From Bacteroidota bacterium (GTDB lineage Bacteria; Bacteroidota; Bacteroidia; Flavobacteriales_D; Crocinitomicaceae), in the NCBI GenBank assembly GCA_024280295.1, contig JAJRQK010000006.1, positions 62,001-126,000 of the forward strand: a stretch of DNA of 64,000 bases, read 5' to 3'. Of the stretch, positions 47,546 through 56,527 are shown piece after piece (position 1 is the first letter of the stretch; each line of letters starts with the position of its first letter). Below the pieces are notes generated by a model, which was given only the letters and a program-made list of their open reading frames with translations, did no database searches and had not been told where the DNA came from. A program made the translations under genes and the position numbers.

Positions 47546-48421
47546 ATGTATTGGAAGAACAATATTAGTGGATATTATTGGTATCAAGCACCTATTGAAA
47601 CACAGGCTTTACTCATCGAAGCATTTGATGAAGTTACCGACGATCAAGAATCAGTAGAAGAGGCAAAAGTTTGGCTTTTGAAGCAGAAGCAAACTACCGA
47701 TTGGAAAACGACTAAAGCAACAGCAGAAGCTTGTTATGCATTGCTTCTGAGCGGTACAGACATTTTAATGAACAATGAGCAAGTTGAGATAAAAGTGAAT
47801 AATGTTCGTGTCGACCCTGCTGCTCTTGGTTCTAAAGTAGAGGCAGGAACAGGTTATTTCAAAACATCGTGGGAATCATCACAAATTACTCCTGAAATGG
47901 GTAATGTTACTGTGACACGTAAAACTGAAGGGGTTAGTTGGGGCGCAATGTATTGGCAATATTTCGAAGACCTTGATAAGATTACGCCACATAAGAGTCC
48001 CTTGAGTCTAAAGAAGAAATTGTTTTTGGTTGTAAACACGGATGCTGGCCCTGTTATGACTCCAATTGAAGAAGAAACAAAACTTAAGCCTGGAGATAAA
48101 GTCCGCGTGCGTATTGAACTTCAGTCAGATCGAGACATGGAATACGTTCACATGAAGGACATGCGAGCTGCTGGATTTGAGCCTGTCAATATTTTCTCAC
48201 GCTACAAGTGGCAGGGTGGATTGGGTTATTATGAAAGTACAAAAGACGCTGCGACAAACTTTTTTATGGACTATTTACGAAAGGGGACTTATGTCTTTGA
48301 GTATGATCTTCGGGTAAGTCACGCAGGCGATTTTTCAAATGGAGTAACAACGATTCAAAGTATGTATGCCCCTGAATTTACATCACATTCCGAAGGAATA
48401 AGGGTTAGTGTTGGTGAGTGA
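47546..48421 (+). CDS. Alpha-2-macroglobulin, C-terminal part after the in-frame TAG
   Basis: This 291-codon frame is in phase with the 42236-47539 gene and begins YWKNNISGYYWYQAPIETQ, the conserved barrel segment that normally follows ELGM in intact homologues. It ends in the receptor-like C-terminal domain (KPGDKVRVRIEL, MKDMRAAGFEPVN, YDLRVSHAGDFSNG). The ATG at 47546 has no clear ribosome-binding site. The simplest reading is one 2061-codon gene interrupted by a single G-to-T change (GAG to TAG). Re-initiation at this ATG is possible but would give a soluble fragment without a signal peptide. Confidence 0.85.
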   Translation: MYWKNNISGYYWYQAPIETQALLIEAFDEVTDDQESVEEAKVWLLKQKQTTDWKTTKATAEACYALLLSGTDILMNNEQVEIKVNNVRVDPAALGSKVEAGTGYFKTSWESSQITPEMGNVTVTRKTEGVSWGAMYWQYFEDLDKITPHKSPLSLKKKLFLVVNTDAGPVMTPIEEETKLKPGDKVRVRIELQSDRDMEYVHMKDMRAAGFEPVNIFSRYKWQGGLGYYESTKDAATNFFMDYLRKGTYVFEYDLRVSHAGDFSNGVTTIQSMYAPEFTSHSEGIRVSVGE

Positions 48422-48463
48422 CTCTCAACTTACTGATTAGTTTAATAGAAAAAATAGAACCAC

Positions 48464-49240
48464 ATGAAGGTCAAATTACTGTTTATTGTTATCGTAACTT
48501 TACTTTTATCGAATTGTACTATTCAAAAGCGCGTACACCTTCCTGGGTGGCATATAGAATGGAAAAAAAACTATAAAAACACCCCCTCTGAGAAGGTAGA
48601 AATTGCAGATTTAGAACCAGATAGTGAGAAGCAACCTCATAAAGGTGAGATTATTGAAGAAGTGTTAAGCAGCAGAGGTGAAACAGTTAGCTACGATTCT
48701 GATCCTGCAGTAATGAGTCCATTTTATGAGTCTGTAGATTCAGGTCCCAAATCTTTAGTGTCTCAATTTTCTCATGATAAAAAGGTTTCAACCAAAGTAA
48801 AAGAGAGAACAAATACTTTATTGGTAAATCATCAACCTGCTAAAGGAAGTAGGGAAAGAGGTGTCAATGGTGGAGCTGTTTTTATAGCTGTTATGTTGGC
48901 TGTTTTATTGGGATTTGTTGCATTAGGTTTTGTAATTTTAGCTCCATACCTTGCCCCCTCAACTCTCTCCTGGTTAGGAGTTCTTTTTGGTGTTGTTGTT
49001 TTATTCTTTGGTATTCTTTTTGGATTGGCACGAAAATCTGCGATGAAACAGGATGCCGCTAATGATAATAAAAAAGATGTATCAGAAACATTAGAAGATT
49101 CAGAAAAAATTGAAGAGACGGAATTTTCAAACCTGTCGGATATCAAAGAAGAAAAACCTGTAAAGAATAAACGCAAAGAAAGAATTGCCATTGGAGTGAT
49201 ATTCATTAGCATACTAATCATGATCTTGGTTTTTCAATAA
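48464..49240 (+). CDS. Putative lipoprotein with C-terminal membrane helices
   Basis: A 258-residue protein that begins with a lipoprotein signal (LLLSNC, C18) and the segment TIQKRVHLPGWHIEWKKNY, which is shared by many Bacteroidota proteins of unknown function. Residues about 45-135 are acidic and likely disordered. Two helices follow at about 139-185 (AVLLGFVALGFVILAPYLA and SWLGVLFGVVVLFFGILFG), and a last helix lies near 242-257. I cannot assign a function. It follows the split alpha-2-macroglobulin gene by about 40 bases. Confidence 0.7.
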   Translation: MKVKLLFIVIVTLLLSNCTIQKRVHLPGWHIEWKKNYKNTPSEKVEIADLEPDSEKQPHKGEIIEEVLSSRGETVSYDSDPAVMSPFYESVDSGPKSLVSQFSHDKKVSTKVKERTNTLLVNHQPAKGSRERGVNGGAVFIAVMLAVLLGFVALGFVILAPYLAPSTLSWLGVLFGVVVLFFGILFGLARKSAMKQDAANDNKKDVSETLEDSEKIEETEFSNLSDIKEEKPVKNKRKERIAIGVIFISILIMILVFQ

Positions 49241-49369
49241 TAAGGTATAATAGACAAAAAGTAATCTTATTGACTAAATTTAAGGAGCGACTAATTAGTG
49301 ATAATCGTCAATCAATCATTCGAGCAGTAAAAATTTAGCTTTATTATTCGAATTACGACCTACAGAGAA

Positions 49370-50644
49370 TTAAGATAGTTGCTTCACCACCAATCGTGCT
49401 GTTTCCCGTGTTTTTTGCTGAAGAATAATCTCTTTATCGATCGTTACACGATCTATAGTCGCTTGGTCATAGTGCCGAATCGTAACCAATTCTAAATTTC
49501 TGTTGTATTTGACATTGTAGTTGTCTTCGAACAATCCTAGAATTCGTTCTATGGAAACTTTGTCTTCGTCCACCAATATTGAGAAATTCAAAGCAGAGTT
49601 TTGCATTATATTGATTTTCGCATTCGATTGAGCCAACCTTCCGAAAATATCGCTTAAATTCTTCTCTACAATGAAGGAAAAGTCCTTTGGTGTGAATGAA
49701 AACAATATCTGATTCATCTTGAAAATAAAGGAGGGTACTAAATGATCCTTAGAGGTTGAAGAATGTATTACCGTTCCATCTTCCTTTGGATTTATGAATG
49801 ATTTCACATAGAGAGGAATCTCCTTATTTTGAAGTGGTTTTATTGTTTTCGGGTGAATTACCGATGCTCCGTAATAGGCAAGTTCAATCGCCTCTCTGAA
49901 AGAAATACTATCCAATTTCACCGTGTTATCAAACCACTTTGGATCCGCATTTAGCATACCTGGCACATCTTTCCATATTGTGACACTTTCTGCATTGCAG
50001 CAATAGGCAATAATTCCAGCCGAAAAATCAGAACCTTCACGTCCAATGGTTGTTGTAAGTCCATTGGAGTTATGCCCAATAAAACCTTGCGTCAAAATAA
50101 CATCTGCATCCTTATGCTTTGGAATAAACTTCTCTTGAAAAAGTGTGGTTGTTGTTTCCCAATCAACCTCTGCTTCTCGGTGAACATCATTTGTGCGGAT
50201 AAGCTCTCGTGCATCCATCCAAGCAGTAACAATTCCTTCTTGAACACAGTAAGCGGCGACAATTTTTGTGGAAATAATTTCTCCAAGCGAGACAATTTGA
50301 TCATATTCCAAACCAAAATTATCAGAAATCGGAGCTTCAATTCTCTGACTTAGCGTATCGAAAATTGCATAAACTTCAAGGAAAATTTCACTCTTTTTAT
50401 CAGAGAAAAGTTCATTCATAATTGAGCTATGGAAGAATCTACTTTCCTCAATCAATTTTAAGAATTCAAGCGTGTTTTTTTTCATCAATGCCTCAACGAT
50501 CTCCTCCATTGTATTGGTAGTCTTACCCATTGCGGAAATAACGACGCCAAGTTTGGAGTATGAATGCATTTGCAGAATACTAATCACATTCTTAACCGCT
50601 TCGGCACTTTTTACAGAAGCACCACCGAATTTGAAAACGAACAT
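49370..50644 (-). CDS. Aspartate kinase
   Basis: Aspartate kinase phosphorylates L-aspartate, the first step toward lysine, threonine, methionine and diaminopimelate. The 424-residue protein starts with FKFGGASVKSAEAVKNV, the KFGG[TA]S signature, and contains TTIGREGSDFSAGIIAYCC (about 216-234) and WKDVPGMLNADPKWF. A C-terminal part of about 130 residues fits ACT regulatory domains. It is a monofunctional enzyme without a homoserine dehydrogenase domain. A TATTTTTG element lies 13 bases before its start. Confidence 0.92.
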   Translation of the reverse strand: MFVFKFGGASVKSAEAVKNVISILQMHSYSKLGVVISAMGKTTNTMEEIVEALMKKNTLEFLKLIEESRFFHSSIMNELFSDKKSEIFLEVYAIFDTLSQRIEAPISDNFGLEYDQIVSLGEIISTKIVAAYCVQEGIVTAWMDARELIRTNDVHREAEVDWETTTTLFQEKFIPKHKDADVILTQGFIGHNSNGLTTTIGREGSDFSAGIIAYCCNAESVTIWKDVPGMLNADPKWFDNTVKLDSISFREAIELAYYGASVIHPKTIKPLQNKEIPLYVKSFINPKEDGTVIHSSTSKDHLVPSFIFKMNQILFSFTPKDFSFIVEKNLSDIFGRLAQSNAKINIMQNSALNFSILVDEDKVSIERILGLFEDNYNVKYNRNLELVTIRHYDQATIDRVTIDKEIILQQKTRETARLVVKQLS

Positions 50645-50657
50645 TTTATCTTTTTTA

Positions 50658-50665
50658 CAAAAATA
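50658..50665 (-). promoter_or_regulatory. -7 promoter element of the aspartate kinase gene
   Basis: TATTTTTG on the minus strand, an exact TAnnTTTG match, 13 bases before the ATG at 50644. It shows that this gene does not depend on transcription from gpsA upstream. Confidence 0.55.
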
Positions 50666-50776
50666 GAAAAATAGACACGGTAGAGCCTACAGATTTTCTG
50701 TTCGGAAATAACATGATATACTAATTGGCATCAGAATAACTGCGTTTAAGGCCTATATGCAAAGCAATATAATATC

Positions 50777-51775
50777 CTAAGTAAGTCTATCTGAAAGGAT
50801 CTGCATTTCAATTACTGGCGAAATCTTTTCGTGGATGATATTATTCACAGCTTCCACAATTGGCATTTCGATTTCAAATTTATTCTTGATCTCCATGACA
50901 CTTTTTGTTGCGTAATAACCTTCTGCAATCATACTCATCTCCAATTGAGCAGTCTTGACGGAGTAGCCCTTGCCGATCATAAAACCAAACGTTCTGTTTC
51001 GAGAAAATTTCGAGTAAGCTGTTACGAGTAAATCTCCCAGATATGCCGATGACTTTACATCGCGGTGAATTGGACTCACCTCATCAATAAAATTCTCGAT
51101 TTCGATTATTGCGTTTGAGATAAGCACCGACTGGAAGTTATCACCATATCCTAATCCTGCGCACACACCAGAGGCAATTGCATAAACGTTTTTCAATACC
51201 GCGGAAAGTTCCGTTCCGAATAGGTCATCTGAAGTTGTAGTTTTAATATATCGGCAGGCAAGCATTTCTGCCATTTCTTCTGCGATATCGTCGTCTTGAC
51301 AAGCAATTGTTAAGTAAGAAAGTCGTTCAAGCGCAACTTCCTCTGCATGACATGGTCCGCAAATAATTCCAATTTCATCGTATGGAGTTCCAAATGTTTT
51401 ATGGATGAAGCGAGCTGGTATAGCTGAATATTCAGGAATAATTCCCTTTACAGCCGAAAAAACCACCTTATCCTTGATCAATTCGATCGGGAAATTCTCA
51501 AATAACTTCACTAAAAACGCTGATGGAGTAGCGATAATAATGATATCCGCTCCTTTAATCATGCCATTTAAATCTGTGCTAACTTCGATTTTTTCAAGGT
51601 CAAACTCAACTGATTGCAGGTAATTTGGATTGTGGCGGAATTTATGAATATGTTCAACAGCATTATCATTTCGCATGTACCAATTCAATTTTGATACATT
51701 GTTGCAAAGAATCTTCACAAGCGCAGTTGCCCAACTTCCTCCACCAATAACTGCAACACGTTTATCCGATTCCAT
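50777..51775 (-). CDS. gpsA: Glycerol-3-phosphate dehydrogenase [NAD(P)+]
   Basis: GpsA reduces dihydroxyacetone phosphate to sn-glycerol 3-phosphate for phospholipid synthesis. The N-terminal Rossmann motif is VIGGGSWATALVKIL (about 9-23). Family features are FSAVKGIIPEYSAIPARF, ICGPCHAEEVALERLS and the catalytic-lysine segment ELSAVLKNVYAIASGV. The 332 residues fit the family. Confidence 0.95.
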   Translation of the reverse strand: MESDKRVAVIGGGSWATALVKILCNNVSKLNWYMRNDNAVEHIHKFRHNPNYLQSVEFDLEKIEVSTDLNGMIKGADIIIIATPSAFLVKLFENFPIELIKDKVVFSAVKGIIPEYSAIPARFIHKTFGTPYDEIGIICGPCHAEEVALERLSYLTIACQDDDIAEEMAEMLACRYIKTTTSDDLFGTELSAVLKNVYAIASGVCAGLGYGDNFQSVLISNAIIEIENFIDEVSPIHRDVKSSAYLGDLLVTAYSKFSRNRTFGFMIGKGYSVKTAQLEMSMIAEGYYATKSVMEIKNKFEIEMPIVEAVNNIIHEKISPVIEMQILSDRLT

Positions 51776-51781
51776 CAGTTA

Positions 51782-51789
51782 CAAAAATA
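51782..51789 (-). promoter_or_regulatory. -7 promoter element of gpsA
   Basis: TATTTTTG on the minus strand, an exact TAnnTTTG match, six bases from the gpsA ATG. This again predicts a very short or absent 5' leader. Confidence 0.5.
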
Positions 51790-51928
51790 GGAATATTCAT
51801 AGAATGACCGTTATATGAGTTGGCAACATTCTTTCAAAACTGACCATTCTCATGTTTTTACATGTTCAAGATCATAATTGGAGCGGGAAATATCCATCAA
51901 CTTTGTAGCACACAGAAAGTACAAAATT

Positions 51929-52210
51929 ATGGAAAACACTAATAGACTTATGCCAGCCTGGGAAGAAAATGCAGAATTTAATCGATTTGGAATTATTTCA
52001 GCAATGTTAATGATTGTTGGTATACTTGGTGGTCTCGCTGTTGGAATGGGTGCCATTAACTATACATGGTTACTCATCATCGTGGTAACATCTACAATGC
52101 TTTGCTTAAGTTTAATTCTAGCACTGGCCCCCATGAAATACATTATTTACACGGGAGTGTTCAGTGTTGTCGTTGACATCATATTATTATCCTACTTTCT
52201 GATCACTTAA
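51929..52210 (+). CDS. Small membrane protein of unknown function
   Basis: A 93-residue protein: a short N-terminal tail (MENTNRLMPAWEENAEFNRF), then three hydrophobic helices (about 21-43, 46-65 and 70-91). An in-frame ATG at 51878 would add 17 polar, basic residues and is less likely. It is the only plus-strand gene between gpsA and the NtrY-like kinase and is closed by a terminator 21 bases after its stop. I do not recognise the family. Confidence 0.65.
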   Translation: MENTNRLMPAWEENAEFNRFGIISAMLMIVGILGGLAVGMGAINYTWLLIIVVTSTMLCLSLILALAPMKYIIYTGVFSVVVDIILLSYFLIT

Positions 52211-52230
52211 TTTAAGAGAGTAAGTGATTG

Positions 52231-52268
52231 AACCCGGTTCTGTCGGCGCAGGATCGGGTTTTTATTTA
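52231..52268 (+). terminator. Rho-independent terminator after the 51929 gene
   Basis: AACCCGGTTC pairs with GGATCGGGTT (ten pairs, two of them G-U) around a ten-base loop and is followed by a T-rich run. It sits between the plus-strand gene and the 3' end of the minus-strand kinase gene. Confidence 0.8.
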
Positions 52269-52277
52269 ATAAAAAAT

Positions 52278-55200
52278 TCACAATGAAATTGGCAGAATAA
52301 TACTAAATGTAGTTCCTTCATTAAGAATTGAATCAAAATCGATAGAGCCGTGATGATTTTCGATAATTTGCTTAACCATTGCTAATCCAAGACCCGTTCC
52401 ATTACTTTTTGTTGTGAAATAAGGAACAAATATTTTGCCCTCTTTGGATGAGTCGATTCCAACACCGTTATCCGATATTTTCACATGAACTGTGTTCTTT
52501 AATATATAGAGGCTAATATCAACTTTACCTTCTCTATCTTCTGGGATTGCCTGGATTGCGTTTTTGATTACATTATTGAATACACGCACAAACTGATCCT
52601 TATCTGCTTTCACAAAAATTTCTTTCGGATCACATGTCACTGTTATCTCAATTCCTTGTGCTGTTTTGAAAACCTCACTTACTCCTTTTACAAGTGCCAC
52701 CAGACCCAAGCGTTCTTCCCTCGGATTAGGCATCTTAGCGAAACTCGAAAACTCATTCGCAATGTTAGACAACGCATCGATTTGCTCGACTATTGAATTG
52801 GCAACTTTCTTCAATTTTTCGCCACTTTTTGGGTCATTAGGATCATGCGTCCGTAGCATCTGCTGAACACTTAATTTCATAGGTGTCAACGGGTTTTTTA
52901 TCTCATGAGCGACCTGTTTTGCCATTTCTCGCCAAGCAGATTCACGTTCGCTTTTTGCAACCTGTTCGGCAGCAAATTCAAGTTCAAGTAATTTTTTATT
53001 GTACTCCTTAACTAGGGCACCTATTTCATCTTCCCTGTCATATTCAATTTGTTCGTTGTGTTTTCCGAATTTCACCCGTGCGAAACTCTCTTGAAGAATT
53101 CTAAGTGGAGAGGTCAACCATGTTGATATGAAAATTGCCAAGACAATCGAAATTGCCAGTAATAAGATAAATACATTGATGATTGCTACAAGAAATTTTT
53201 GGATCTGATTTTCGAACTCTCGTTGTTGACCAAAATGCTGAAGATTAATGAATCCGAGTTGGTCTCCATTGTTATTGTAAAAAGGAAGATACGCCGATGT
53301 GTACTCTAACTCCCCAATACTTTCGGGCTGCACGAACTGACTCTTTTGATTGTAGTTCATGTATTTCAATGCTGTTGGATTCATTTGTTCACTCAACAAC
53401 CCAATATTAAATACCTTAGGCCGAGAAGTTCCTAGTAGATAGCCATCATTGTCATACATGTTGATATCCGTGTAGAAAACCTTTGCGAATTTCTGCAAGA
53501 TATACTGCATGTAATTTCCGTTCTCATTTATTGAAAGTGATTCATTATCACCCAACTTTGCACGAACCTCAGTTTGGACGGAATTCAACTTTTCGCTAAT
53601 AACATCATTGGTATATTGATTGTATTGGTTGCTTACAAAGATTCCACTTCCCCACCCAAATGCCAATAATGATAAGAAAACGAGTGAAATCAATACTAGT
53701 TGGATCTTCATGGCAAGACTCACAGTTCTTTTTGCTGATCCTCTACTGTTTAACCTAAACAACATAGGCAAAAGAAGCATCCCAAAGAAGCTGAACAAGT
53801 AGGAGAATGATGTTAACAGATCGATGTTTGAAAAGTTTTTATTTGAGAGAATAATCACATTAGAACTCCCTTTGATTAACACATAATGATTGTAATCTCC
53901 GTAGTCGAAGAACCCCTTAGTTTTCAGGTCATTTGGAACCATCGCGGTGTGCGAAGAGGGATAATTAAACTCCCCGTATTTTGTTACTAATCGACCATTG
54001 TGAAATTTAGCTACTGAGTAAGACTCTAGTGTTTCCAAAACATTCGTTTGCACAGAAATCAATAAGCGCGGAAAGCCTATTTCTTCTGGAATTTTCTTCG
54101 ATTTTAAGGTGCAAAAAAATACCGCCGTATTCGTTGAGTCTTCATTGTACAACTTTTGCTTAATAATATAGCTGATTTGAGCCGAGTGATCTTCGATGTA
54201 AAAAATATCTTGGCTAAGATCTGATGACAAACCAGACCTTTTAATTATTCGTTCAAGTTCGTTATAGCCCTCACTAGGATCTTTTCTATATTGAATGAGC
54301 GACTCTTTATTTTCATCGTAAAGACTAAATATCATCTCATACCGATCCCAAAACCCATTGAATAACCTACGTTCCAGTCCTTCATGGAAGTCTGAAACGC
54401 TCATTTCCTGAGGAGATGAAATAAATCGTTGGAGAAAATTATCCGATTGAATGTCAGAAGCCAAAATAGCATACTCTGCTTCGGTAACAATATCTTGATC
54501 TGTAGCAATTTGATTCGCATAGAGTTCTCGCTCGCCTCGTTCTTTAATTCGATTAAACTCAGATACATTCACTGAAAGAACTAGAGAGAACAAGACCAGA
54601 TGAATAAGACCCGCCCCCAACTGCCGTAAGCCATTGTAGCGATATACTAAATAGACCGTTAGTCCAAAGAAGATCATTGGATAAAGTCCATTTAAAAAAA
54701 GTTGATGCCCTAAATTGATCTCATATATCAAAAAGGTACAGCCAACAATAAATGTAATTACTGCGAGCCGAGCAGCACTCCAATTTACATCCTTGCATTT
54801 TAAAACAACTGAACGTAGCAACAAGTAATATGAGTAAAAGAAGATACCTAAACTCATTACAGCAAGCAGAGAGAAAGCATTGAGAGCAAAAAGCTTATCA
54901 ATTATCAATGGAATTGAAGAATCTTCAATCAACCCTCTGATTAGATAGACCAGAAGCACCCACAATAATATAGAACTGAGATAAATGATTAGTATGCTAA
55001 TTCGTCCAAGTAGGTTTTTCTTTATCAGTATCAATGCTTTGCGAATCTCGTGCATTAAATAGACGATAACCGCTACATTTATCATGTATTCAGCAAAATT
55101 TGGAAACCATCTACTGGTTCCGTACAGGCTTGGGTCAAACGCTTCTGTTTCTTCAAGGAAGCTAAACCACTGAAAATGCAAAGAGAGGATTCGGACAACA

Positions 55201-55910
55201 ATAACACCCACTGGGAAAACCCACCTCAATTTACGTGTAAAACGTTTACTCAACCTCACAAATACAAGAAGCCAGGATGCTATAGAAAGTAACAAAAGAA
55301 CAAGAGTAATAACGGATTCAGAACTCGAAATCTCTTGATTATTTGGAATTAATGATAACAAATAGCCGCCATTTGACCCCTTAATTTGATAGCCGACTTC
55401 TTCATCTAACTGAACTTCAGCGTCAAAAGAGATTGGGAGATAATTAGGAAAATTGTTAACTAGGTCATTGTTTTCATAGGAATAATCCTGCTTAACTTTG
55501 AACGACCCACAAATCAAGTACTCGTTTTCTTCCACAATCTTGGCGAAGTACCACCCGTTTTGCAAATGAATCAATCCTTCAGAGGGAAAGTGGATATCTG
55601 CAAATCGGAGTATTGGAAGTTGGTTTGTATTCCAAAAAACCAATGAGTCACGATGATAGACATGAAAATTAATTTCGTCCTTGTCTTCTACTTTTTCCCA
55701 AAGTTTAGCAATGCCTTTGGTTTTAACATCGTTTCGGAAAAATTCGAGACTACTTTCTAATTTGGCCTCTTCTTTGTGAAAGGACAACTCGAAATTTTCA
55801 ACAGAACTATCAAAGTTGGTTGAGAAAATTTGAAGGTAAAAAGTAATAAAGAGGAATGTGCAAAGTAAAGCGCCAGTGAGCGTAGAATATTTCTTCAGTG
55901 CACGTATCAT
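52278..55910 (-). CDS. Large NtrY-like sensor histidine kinase
   Basis: A 1210-residue membrane kinase. An N-terminal TM (about 12-32) and a sensor region precede a run of seven or more hydrophobic helices at about 205-455. A second extracytoplasmic region (about 460-720) and two further TMs follow, at about 742-762 and 915-940. A HAMP domain (LTSPLRILQESFARVKFG, near 938-955) leads to HisKA, with AWREMAKQVAHEIKNPLTPM holding the phospho-acceptor H, and a HATPase domain with NVIKNAIQA, DNGVGI and GTGLGLAMVKQI. The kinase core matches NtrY-type proteins. No response regulator is adjacent. Its start overlaps the end of the uridine kinase gene by four bases. Confidence 0.88.
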   Translation of the reverse strand: MIRALKKYSTLTGALLCTFLFITFYLQIFSTNFDSSVENFELSFHKEEAKLESSLEFFRNDVKTKGIAKLWEKVEDKDEINFHVYHRDSLVFWNTNQLPILRFADIHFPSEGLIHLQNGWYFAKIVEENEYLICGSFKVKQDYSYENNDLVNNFPNYLPISFDAEVQLDEEVGYQIKGSNGGYLLSLIPNNQEISSSESVITLVLLLLSIASWLLVFVRLSKRFTRKLRWVFPVGVIVVRILSLHFQWFSFLEETEAFDPSLYGTSRWFPNFAEYMINVAVIVYLMHEIRKALILIKKNLLGRISILIIYLSSILLWVLLVYLIRGLIEDSSIPLIIDKLFALNAFSLLAVMSLGIFFYSYYLLLRSVVLKCKDVNWSAARLAVITFIVGCTFLIYEINLGHQLFLNGLYPMIFFGLTVYLVYRYNGLRQLGAGLIHLVLFSLVLSVNVSEFNRIKERGERELYANQIATDQDIVTEAEYAILASDIQSDNFLQRFISSPQEMSVSDFHEGLERRLFNGFWDRYEMIFSLYDENKESLIQYRKDPSEGYNELERIIKRSGLSSDLSQDIFYIEDHSAQISYIIKQKLYNEDSTNTAVFFCTLKSKKIPEEIGFPRLLISVQTNVLETLESYSVAKFHNGRLVTKYGEFNYPSSHTAMVPNDLKTKGFFDYGDYNHYVLIKGSSNVIILSNKNFSNIDLLTSFSYLFSFFGMLLLPMLFRLNSRGSAKRTVSLAMKIQLVLISLVFLSLLAFGWGSGIFVSNQYNQYTNDVISEKLNSVQTEVRAKLGDNESLSINENGNYMQYILQKFAKVFYTDINMYDNDGYLLGTSRPKVFNIGLLSEQMNPTALKYMNYNQKSQFVQPESIGELEYTSAYLPFYNNNGDQLGFINLQHFGQQREFENQIQKFLVAIINVFILLLAISIVLAIFISTWLTSPLRILQESFARVKFGKHNEQIEYDREDEIGALVKEYNKKLLELEFAAEQVAKSERESAWREMAKQVAHEIKNPLTPMKLSVQQMLRTHDPNDPKSGEKLKKVANSIVEQIDALSNIANEFSSFAKMPNPREERLGLVALVKGVSEVFKTAQGIEITVTCDPKEIFVKADKDQFVRVFNNVIKNAIQAIPEDREGKVDISLYILKNTVHVKISDNGVGIDSSKEGKIFVPYFTTKSNGTGLGLAMVKQIIENHHGSIDFDSILNEGTTFSIILPISL

Positions 55911-56527
55911 CCTCTTTTTTGCTCCTCCATCCGATGCTCGATTTCCTGTGTTAATGACTGAAAATCTTGATCCGCTCTAGCATCATTTCTAAAGTGGAAA
56001 TCCGCATCTTTACGGTAAGGTAGTAAATAATTATTAAAGCAAGGTGTGACGTGGTTCTCCCACTGATACAAGATTGCTTCTCGCGTGTATCCACGTGTTT
56101 CTTGATCGCGGTAAAGTCTTCTATCTAATTGAACTTCTTGATCTACATCGATAAAAATGCTAAAATCGAGCATTTCACGGACTTCTGGGTAGTGAAAGAG
56201 AAAGAGTCCTTCAACAATTAATAACTCGGAAGGTTCGATTGTAATTAATACGTGCTTATCCGGAGGAGAGTTAAAGTGATATTCTTTGACAACAACCTGC
56301 TCTCCGTTCGCTAATCTTTTTAGATCTCCAGTTAGTTTAACTTGGTCAAGCGCAGTTGGAAGATCAAAGTTGATTTCTCCGTTATCATCAAGTTTTTGCT
56401 GATCAATAGATCGATAATAGTTGTCCATCGTGAACACACTTGGATCAAGATCTTTGAATTGAGAATATAAACGATTGAGGATAGTTGTTTTACCTGATCC
56501 ACTTCCTCCACAAATACCAATGATCAT
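55907..56527 (-). CDS. udk: Uridine kinase
   Basis: Uridine kinase phosphorylates uridine and cytidine with ATP or GTP for pyrimidine salvage. The P-loop GGSGSGKTT is at 7-15. DNYYRSIDQQ near 41-50, the YHFNSPPDKHV segment and IVEGLFLFHYPEV are typical. At 206 residues it fits the family, although it is somewhat divergent from the enterobacterial enzyme. It overlaps its neighbours by four bases on both sides (56524-56527 and 55907-55910), implying coupled translation. Confidence 0.9.
   Translation of the reverse strand: MIIGICGGSGSGKTTILNRLYSQFKDLDPSVFTMDNYYRSIDQQKLDDNGEINFDLPTALDQVKLTGDLKRLANGEQVVVKEYHFNSPPDKHVLITIEPSELLIVEGLFLFHYPEVREMLDFSIFIDVDQEVQLDRRLYRDQETRGYTREAILYQWENHVTPCFNNYLLPYRKDADFHFRNDARADQDFQSLTQEIEHRMEEQKRG

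Noticed and set aside
42236-48421. Stop-codon reassignment as an explanation of the split genes
   Set aside because: TAA and TAG are both used as normal stops at many genes here, so a global code change does not fit.
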